This document shows, one piece after another, positions 55,792 to 64,000 of a DNA stretch of 64,000 nt. The notes beneath the pieces are model-generated. The model was not told the DNA's origin. It saw only the letters and a list, made by a program, of their open reading frames with translations, and searched no databases. Each line of letters opens with the position of its first letter. Within the stretch, counting starts at the first letter, position 1. Origin of the DNA: Paralithodes platypus (taxonomy: Eukaryota; Arthropoda; Malacostraca; Decapoda; Lithodidae). Made by a program: the position numbers and the translations under genes. Location of the stretch: contig CM064519.1 of NCBI GenBank assembly GCA_032716605.1, positions 33,924,225 to 33,988,224 on the forward strand. Reading direction: 5' to 3'.

Positions 55792-58700
55792 TTCCTTTCT
55801 TCTCATATACAATTTGTTAAACAGTTTATCCTTTCCTTCATTCATCCCCACTAGCCTTCCTTTATCTACTCATGGCTGTCTTTCTTTAGTGTTTTTAATT
55901 TTTTTCATATATTTCTTCACCTACTCATTTATGTCTTTCTTCTTTCTTCACTCTTTTCATTTATTTCTTCACCTACTCATGTCTGCCCTTCTCTGTCCCC
56001 TTTTCTTCACTTCTTTCCCTCAATTCTTTCCCTCTTATCTGTGTGTTATATCTTTTCTCCCATCTCTCCCTCCTTCCACTCCACTAGCCTTTCTTCACTT
56101 ACTCATATGTCCTTCTCTGCCTCTTTTACTTCGCCTCTTTTCGTCGATTCCTTTCCTCGTCAGGTGAAGGTATTGAGGGATAAGCCTTTACAACGGCACC
56201 TCGTAGCTACGTTCTACTTTCCTACTTTTTGAAGAGTGTAGAGAGGGGATAAGGGGTATTGGAGGGAGAGGAAGCTGTTGGAGTGGCTTTGTTATGTGTG
56301 TTATTAGTATGTATACGTCGTCGAGGGATCTGGTTTGCTTTACTCTTTCTTTCACTGTTTCCCTTACATTTCTTTCACTGTTTCCCTTACATTTTCCCTC
56401 ATTTCCATTTTGCTCTTTGCCCTAGACCCACTTCGCTGTATCTTTGGCTTCACTTTCTTGTCCTTAAATTACCTCCCTGTTTTCTTTCCTTATTGTTAAT
56501 ATCCTGGATTCTCTTTTATTCAGTATTTTTTCATTAAAGATTCCTGGTCTCTTCCTTCTACTATTTCCCTGAATTCCATATATATCTGTTACTTAATGCT
56601 TTTCCTTTACATACTATATTCACGATTATCTTTCGTTGTCTCTATCCCCTTCACTTTCTTCATTCACGTTCTTCATTGTCTCATTTCCTTCTTTCCCTTA
56701 AATCTTTCGTTCTTTTCCATTGTGTCACCATATTTCTATTTTATCTTGCTTCTATCGTCTCAACACTCTCTCATGTCTCTTTGTCATATTAGATATAAAT
56801 CCACTTTCTTAAATTGTATCTACAGTATATTAATTCTAGGTTATTATACAGTATTGAAATTGACTGAACTACATCCTCACGTCGTCTTCTCTCTTGTTCA
56901 GACATTAAAATTCGATTAATTTCCAACAATGCAATTTTGGTGTTCATATATTTCATTAATCCTACTGCATTATATGCCCCAAATTCATATACAAATGCCT
57001 CTTCACTTATTTTTTTGACTATTTAACGTAATTGCAATGGTATGTAAATAGACAAATGTTTAAGAATAATAGCTTTGATATTTGCATTTTATAATTACTG
57101 TACATAAAGAACCTGCGTTGCTCTTCCCCTTTCCCTTGTTTCCAGCCTCTCATGCAATATCCGTACCTCTCTTGCAGCATCCTTCCCTCTCCCTTTTCCT
57201 CACTACATTCCTAACCTATCCTATCACAGTCCTTCCTTCCTGAATCCCTTCCCCACCCCCTTGCCCCTTCTCACCTTTCTATAACCACCTGAACCCTATG
57301 CTTCTTTCCCTCATATTATTCGCTGTATTCATCTTATTGTTTTTTAAATTACATATTATTTCTTGCTGTTGCACTAACTTCTATCCCATTCTCTTACTCA
57401 TTTCATACCTCCCCGTCTTTGTTTCCTTATTATGGTCCTTTTATTTCTTGCGTTTTCTGTACTGACCTTTCCTAATATTGTGAGGGCTTCTTCAATTACT
57501 CTCAATATTATCTGCCCCAAGATATGTATGTCGCTATTTTTTCAACATTTCTTCCACCAGATCTCTCTGCGTTATTTAGTGTTCATTGCTCATTTTTATT
57601 AAATTAATAACGTTAACACAATGTTGTATTTATTTAGTATCAAATTACAAGCAACGATCAATGTCCAGCCATATTAGCCGTAATGTCTGCATTGTTTCTA
57701 ATGTAGAGTAGCTCATGTTTACCATTACTGTATTTGTCAACGACAGTATAAACTCATGCGTATTTAATTCATGGCTTACTTGATAATTCTAATATAGCTT
57801 TGAGAACTAATGTGAGATATCTGTAATACAATAAATTAAGCGAAAAGAAAGGGAAACCTTTCATCCTCGCATTATATCATCAGCTTCTGTATCATATAAA
57901 TTACTAAAAAATTGGCTCGAGATATAATCTAAGCATTATGTTGTATGTTATGTAATTTCACACATAAACAGATCTTGAAGAAGCAGCATAGGCTACAATA
58001 TTATTGGGTAAAAGATGAAGATACAGTAATAGAGTAAGAACCCAAGTATATTGAACGATTCGCTGTGAAGGCTTCAGGAATAACATGGGTAGTACAGTCA
58101 ACTATATTATATCCTGTGCTCTGAGGAAGCCACACAAACAAACGCAACAATATGAAAATGTAATCACCTACATTATCCGTCATCATTTGTTGTCCTTCTT
58201 TATCATATGCATTTGTACTTCCACAAATATGCTACACATGTAATATTCATATATCTTCCTATGATATTTTCAATTAATGCTTTTAATTCTTTTCTCCTTC
58301 CATCTTCTAGCTGGTCTATATTCAATCATTCTCCGACTTCCAAATAGCTATCATTGAATACGTTTCTTCCCTTTCTCTCTCTCTCTCTCTCGTTCATCCT
58401 CATCGCGCTCTCCTACCTCTTCCCCCAAACCACCACCTTCACCCTCAGGCCCCTCCTCCTCTCCTCTTCAGGCTCCTCCTCCTCCACCACCTGCTCACTG
58501 CTAGTATGAAGTTCCTCCTCTTCTTATTGCTCCAGCTTCATTCTTCGTCTAGTTCTTCTTTTTTCTTCGTTTCATAAAGCGATCCCCTATAAATATTAGT
58601 GCAATGAGTCCTTTATAAGTATAGCAAGTTTAAATAAATAGTTTGTTTTAATAACATTTCATAATTATCTACAATATTTACATCTTAATGGAAGTATATA

Positions 58701-59425
58701 TACACTGTGTCATCGTTTAGTAAAACACATATAAATAACTGTGTTGTATAAATAGCATTACTTATCATATATGATTGTACTCAGCAGCCAACTCAAGTTT
58801 CCAATTTACACACAAACTATTATTGTTTATATTGTTGTATTCTCGTTTCACTTGTCTTGCTCTTTTCTCTCAATAATTCTTCGCTCCTTCAAAGAATTTG
58901 CAGTGGGATAATGTTATCTATTCAGTGTATCTCTTCACTGAAAAACACAGAAGTTATATATAATTCAGTATATATAATTCTCGTAAACTCTAAGATGGTT
59001 AATGGGGGTTAGCATTCCACAATATATAACACATAGGAGTCTGAAGGATTATATAAACAAGGGAAATTCTACCTGCGAAGCAGTTGAAACCCGTATTTCA
59101 GAGTCTCCCATCAACCCCAGGAATCAATGGTTTTACCTCACACGTGATGCAAATCATATCCTATTAAGTCTGAATACCCAACAATTATCTTGTATATATT
59201 TTTGTATCCCTATAATTTTCCAATTAACTTTCATATCGCCTATCTTTTTATCGAAACTAATTTGAAAATACATATATTTTCGTCAATTTTGCCACTCAAT
59301 CGTATTGCACCAATATACTCTTCATCTGATTAAATGCTATTTTTTTCTCATCACTTCCCCCTGTTTAACTTAACCATTTGCATGTCATTTTTGTTTTGTC
59401 CATGTGCCTACCCATATTGGCTTGT
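55792..59425. other. Unassigned, pyrimidine-rich (to ~57500) then A+T-rich
   Basis: 55792-57500 is strongly T/C-rich on the plus strand, with a 22-bp tandem duplication TTTCACTGTTTCCCTTACAT at about 56348-56394. Hydrophobic frames in it follow from T-richness. 57500-59425 is A+T-rich; a (CT)n run at 58374-58391 is followed by C-rich sequence. No gene is supported. Confidence 0.5.
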
Positions 59426-59469
59426 GTGTATGTATGTATGTATGTATGTATGTATGTATGTATGTATGT
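59426..59469. repeat. (GTAT)n microsatellite
   Basis: About ten GTAT units. Confidence 0.97.
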
Positions 59470-60118
<649 letters not shown>

Positions 60119-60330
60119 CCTTTCCACTTCCCTCCACATGCATCCCTGTAAAACTTCAGACGTGATGGGAATGGCCTTTACGACTTGGCTAGGTGCTAAG
60201 AGGAAGTGAGAGCCTGATTAAGATGTTCCTTAGATCATACTAACTAAGAAGAGGGGGCAGGAAGTGGGAGGGAGGGTGAGAATGAGAGGTGGTGAAGGAG
60301 GGAGAGTGCGAGGGAGAGTGAGGGAGGGAG

Positions 60331-60528
60331 GAGTACAAAGGAGTACAAAATAAATCAAGCAACAACAACTCTAGTGACCCCTCTAGGCTGCTTGTCCTCC
60401 AAAACACTGAGGATCAAGTGTCCAAACAGTGGTTTAGAGTGGGTTAGGGAAAATTGGAATGGGAACTATTGCCCTGAAACTAATGTCCGTTGCAGGATTA
60501 GGAAGTTAATAGGGGACAGATGGGTTAG
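60331..60528 (+). repeat. Dispersed repeat R1, copy 2
   Basis: Inverted relative to the copy at 5121-5317. The plus-strand frame begins MTPLGCLSSKTLRIKCPNSG and continues with WVRENW, GNYCPETNV and RIRKLIGDRWV. GA-rich sequence surrounds it on both sides. See copy 1 for what it might be. Confidence 0.6.
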
Positions 60529-60572
60529 GAGGAGGGAAAGTGTGAGAGGGAGACAGAGTGCAGGAAGGAATA

Positions 60573-60687
60573 CCAGAGAGAGAGAGAGAGAGAGAGGGGT
60601 GGGGAGGATAGCGGAATAGAAAGGGAAAAGGAGTAAAGGATAGTGGAGAAAGGGGGATAAGGGAGGAAGAAGGATTGTTTAAATGAG

Positions 60688-60770
<83 letters not shown>
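60573..60770. repeat. Two (GA)n arrays (60573-60596, 60692-60770)
   Basis: A short and a longer pure GA array are separated by G/A-rich sequence; the second is followed by A8. Confidence 0.97.
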
Positions 60771-60775
<5 letters not shown>

Positions 60776-61076
60776 AAAGGGAGAAAGAGGTAAAGAGTGA
60801 GAGGGAAGGATAAGGAGGGAGAGAATGTCTGCCTGAGAGAGGGAAACTGGTGAAGATGGGGGAGGGAGGGTAAGATGCGGAAAATTAATGGTAAGGGGAA
60901 TGAAATAAATTAATACATTAAGAATAAATTAATTCACAAGACAACATTTGGCGGTAGCCATTCTGTATGTTGTGATTATAACTGCTTGGTAGGAAATAAC
61001 AAAAGTATTACAACAAATGAATGATATGTCACATCAACCAATTGTTCAGAACAAATATTCCCCTACCCAAGATTAT
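60771..61076. other. Unassigned, G/A-rich then A+T-rich
   Basis: No gene was recognised. Confidence 0.4.
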
Positions 61077-61148
61077 AATTATATATATATATATATATAT
61101 ACTGTATCTATATATCACAAATACGTATAGTTAAATTAATTTATGATT

Positions 61149-61198
<50 letters not shown>
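61077..61198. repeat. (TA)n (61077-61100) and (CT)n (61152-61198)
   Basis: Two arrays about 50 bp apart. The TA array ends in CTGTAT. The CT array is followed by a box-B-like GGTTCGCGCCC without other SINE features. Confidence 0.95.
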
Positions 61199-61199
<1 letters not shown>

Positions 61200-61839
61200 C
61201 CATCCACCACAGGTTCGCGCCCTGGCTGTCTGTGGTTTAATCCTGGTTTGAGATAGTAACACAAATATATTCTGTATGTATTATCTATTAGGATACTAAA
61301 TTTATATACTGGATTATTGCGAAAAATCAACATGAATCTCGACATGGGTTAATTAAACATTACGTAGGATGTGAAAATTTAACAGAGATGTGTAAAATAG
61401 TAGGCAATGTTAATGTTCATAATAATTGACGTAACTTATTTTGGTTTTTGCTTTTATATCTAAAGTAAGAGAAGACTAAATATCATAGAATGGGGAAAAG
61501 GACGTTTACCAAAAATTAAGCTCAATGGGACAACAAATGACGGACCAATCAACGGAGAAAGACAGAGACAAGAACAAACAATAAAGCAACTAGTGGAAGA
61601 CTCGAAAAGGCTTGGCTAGTATTAAGAAGAGCTTGGAAACTTTGAATAACAACCAGAGAAAAACAGTAAATATTAACAGAATCAAGAATAGTCTTATCTC
61701 ATGAATGTCAGGGGATATAATTAACAACAATTACAAAGGAAACAAAAATATGAATTAATTGAAATGATTTATGCAACATCAATGACATTTATAAGAACTT
61801 CTACGAAATCTACTAACAAAAATAACCACAAATAACGCT
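61199..61839. other. Unassigned A+T-rich sequence
   Basis: No gene was recognised. Confidence 0.45.
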
Positions 61840-61843
61840 TTAA

Positions 61844-62193
61844 AGGTGGGGGCTCATGGGTTGAGGTAAACATGGAAAAATAATTGCCAACCTGCATATA
61901 ATTATCTTGTAAAATGCAATGTCCCTGAAATAATTATTAACAATGGTATAAAGGATTTTGCGGATCGTCTATATCGGGCCTGTGACGTCATAGTGACGTC
62001 ACACCAGTATCCTTATCCTAGACTGGATGGTGGACTTATACTGGTGTGACGTCACAGGCCTGGTATAGACGATCCACAAAATCCTTTATACCATTGTTAA
62101 TAATTTGTTCAGCGCCATTGCATTTTGCAAGATAATTATGTACAGTTTGGCGATTATCATTCCATGTTTACCTCAAACCATGAGCCCCCACCT
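61844..62193. mobile_element. TTAA-MITE family D, long near-perfect foldback (350 bp)
   Basis: TTAA at 61840-61843 and 62194-62197. The ends are AGGTGGGGGCTCATGG and its inverse. The arms are about 145 bp and nearly perfect, including AACAATGGTATAAAGGATTT and its complement on the right. The centre is short. Three TGACGTCA octamers lie around the centre. It is non-coding, and the two strands would form a long hairpin. Confidence 0.88.
61983..62054. promoter_or_regulatory. Three TGACGTCA octamers in MITE D
   Basis: Perfect CREB/ATF-type palindromes at 61983-61990, 61994-62001 and 62047-62054. The first and third are mirror copies through the foldback arms; the second is extra. Binding or activity is not shown. 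Confidence 0.35.
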
Positions 62194-62333
62194 TTAAGAT
62201 AGAAAACACTTACTGGAGAAGGGGATATTTATGGCTACAATAGAGACGTGTAGAGATTCAGACTGATGTCAAATAAAATTGCTCCAGAATGTCTATTATC
62301 TGTAGCATGTACACCACCAGTCAAGTACCTTAA

Positions 62334-62660
62334 GGGGAGGTTTCTAGTGTGTTTCCTACTCCTCCAGCAATCTTAAAATTTCACCCCCTTGACCCCCTTT
62401 CAAGATAAATTTGTACATCTTTCGGTAGAAAAATGTCCCGGCCGAAGGCCGATTACTCTTAAATTACAGGCTCGCTATCGTTCGCCAGGATAAAATCGAC
62501 ACCTAAATGGCACGAAAGGTCTTAAAATTGACAGAATGGGCGGAAATTCTTAAAAATCACCAAAATAATGGGGCAAACGTCTTAAAATCTCAAAAGCAAT
62601 GGGGCTAGATATGAGGGAGAAAGGGGTCAAGTAAAAAGTCCCTCAAGTGGAAATCTCCCC
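62334..62660. mobile_element. TTAA-MITE family B, complete copy, inverted (327 bp)
   Basis: TTAA at 62330-62333 and 62661-62664. It is the reverse complement of the copy at 237-563 with high similarity and identical length. The core ACAGGCTCGCTATCGTTCGC is at about 62467. Hairpin CGGCC/GGCCG with loop GAA is at 62439-62451, and the second hairpin (one mismatch) is at 62415-62436. Confidence 0.88.
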
Positions 62661-62664
62661 TTAA

Positions 62665-63261
62665 TGGTATAAGCGTGATTTATTATGGGGATATATCAAG
62701 CACGTAAAGCACAAGGGATGTAGTTGAGTAATTCACTAAATAAGTATTCTAAAATGTATTTAATAAACAAGGTAAATGACAAAATGGTGATTGTTCAACT
62801 GAGTGAAGCCTTTCAGAACTCACACCGAAAATAAGAAACCATCGACAAAATAAACCATATAAAAACTAAGCATTACTTTCAGCTGTTTGCACCTCCCAGG
62901 AGACGTAGTTAAAAGCCCGAGTGAACCTGAGCGATTTACAGCAAACGAGGTACGGAGGAAGCCGAGCAAAAAAAAAAAAAAAAAATACAAACATCATTTT
63001 CGCTAACGTGTTTATCCATCTCGTAAGAGCCAACAGACCGAGGGGGGGCAGAAGAAAAATGGTACATCCCTTTTCTCCCCAGCCCCACTATTAAAAAAGT
63101 AAAAAAAACATGCAAATATATGTAAATTACATTGACGCGTTGAATGGGACATGGCTTAAATGTGTTCACTGTTGGTGTTCGGCAGGAAATTTCAAAGTAC
63201 TGACAGGGAAAGCTTACTACACTGTGAGGTACTTCTTATGGATATACCACACTGACACACA
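62665..63261. other. Unassigned sequence with poly-A at 62969-62985
   Basis: No gene or known repeat was recognised. Confidence 0.45.
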
Positions 63262-63276
63262 TTATATATATATATA

Positions 63277-63359
<83 letters not shown>
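63262..63359. repeat. (TA)n microsatellite
   Basis: About 95 bp of TA with one AA slip near 63280, followed by a few (TAGA)-type units. Confidence 0.97.
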
Positions 63360-64000
63360 TTAGATAGATTGATAGATAAATAGAGAGATAGAAAGCGATA
63401 AATATGATGACTTTACCTTATTTGGCGGAACGAAATTTCCGTAGTGGCCACTCATGTCTGAAAAATAAAGACAGACAAATTATAAAAAATATGCCAATAT
63501 ATTTACAACCATCACTAGCTTCTCTAGATTCCTCTGATCTATATTTACTCATTTTCTCTCTTCTTTTTCCTATTCCTATCTACCCTTACTCTCTCTTCTC
63601 ATCTCTCCTCTCTGCATGCTACACCATTTCATCCTTTCTCCTCCATCTCTATATCTCGTCTTCCCTCTCTCCAACCTCTATCCTTTGCCTGCCACTTCAT
63701 GTTTTCTCTACTCCTCCATTGATCTGCCTGGTCTCCTCTTCCCTCACCTTTCTCCTCCAGTTCTCTCCTCTCCCCCATCTCTCTTTCTTATTCCCATTCC
63801 CTTCTTTCCCGTAACTCCCCTTTCTCTAGACTTCTGTTATCACTCTCCACCATTTCTGTCTTCTCTCTTCTCCTCTCCTTTTATCGTGTTATCTCTTTTA
63901 TACCCTTTTCCCTAGCTTCCATCTCATTCTGCTACTCCATTTTATTTATTCTCTTCTCTATCCTTCACCTCTATTGTTCTCTGCTCCATCCTTCCTCAAC
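63360..64000. other. Unassigned; T/C-rich from 63540 to window end
   Basis: Strongly pyrimidine-rich with TCTCC words. Open frames reflect composition only. Confidence 0.5.

Noticed and set aside
55727..56919. Series of hydrophobic open frames resembling membrane proteins
   Set aside because: T/C-rich DNA gives Phe, Leu, Ser and Ile codons; frames are short, overlapping and lack start or splice context.
58100..58150. Penelope-like end (CTCTGAGGAAGCC...)
   Set aside because: Only a short resemblance; no stem or conserved context.
61209..61225. Box-B-like GGTTCGCGCCC after a CT array as a SINE
   Set aside because: No box A at the proper distance and no shared tail with the other SINE copies.

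Overview
The window looks like intergenic or intronic DNA from a large, repeat-rich animal genome. An arthropod, most likely a decapod crustacean, fits best. The reasons are the very high density of long (GA)n/(CT)n, (CA)n and (TA)n microsatellites, tRNA-derived SINEs, several lineages of decayed non-LTR retrotransposons, Tc1/mariner-type transposons and many foldback MITEs, on an A+T-rich background. The species assignment is an inference. I found no convincing complete host protein gene, rRNA gene or functional tRNA gene, and nothing prokaryotic such as operons, ribosome binding sites or CRISPR. Most long open frames here are artefacts of tandem repeats.

Layout. 0-9.7 kb: TTAA-flanked MITEs, a weak candidate exon at 3.2 kb, (CT)n tracts, a SINE, a 1.5-kb minisatellite of 23-bp units, and a truncated non-LTR reverse transcriptase whose upstream edge meets a CAGT-ended foldback MITE. 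9.7-15 kb: a possible Penelope-like element end, unassigned DNA, a 1.9-kb minisatellite of 45-bp units, and beside it a short stretch with a signal-peptide-like ORF and splice-like sites. 15-25 kb: microsatellites, a SINE and two copies of one MITE family. 25-28.2 kb: a G-rich 38-bp minisatellite, a purine-rich block and a second weak candidate exon. 29.06-32.16 kb: a Tc1/mariner-superfamily element with near-identical terminal inverted repeats of about 490 bp, TA flanks and an internally deleted transposase. 33-40 kb: a SINE, (TA)n arrays, a heavily decayed LINE reverse transcriptase relic and a 964-bp foldback element. 41.4-49.6 kb: an old tandem array of about 32-bp units split by an almost full-length I-type LINE (gag-like ORF1; endonuclease-RT-RNase H ORF2), with a 380-bp mariner deletion derivative at the LINE 5' side. 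50-64 kb: more TTAA MITEs, compound microsatellites, long purine-rich then pyrimidine-rich stretches, and a strongly palindromic MITE carrying three TGACGTCA octamers.

The dominant theme is a set of TTAA-flanked, non-autonomous foldback elements. At least five families and about a dozen copies or fragments are visible. Three of the families share a core motif plus two small adjacent hairpins, and one hairpin keeps its pairing through two-sided base changes between families. The autonomous partner is not in this window. All recognisable mobile-element proteins carry disabling damage (catalytic-residue substitutions, stops, frameshifts or internal deletions), so no element here looks self-sufficient.
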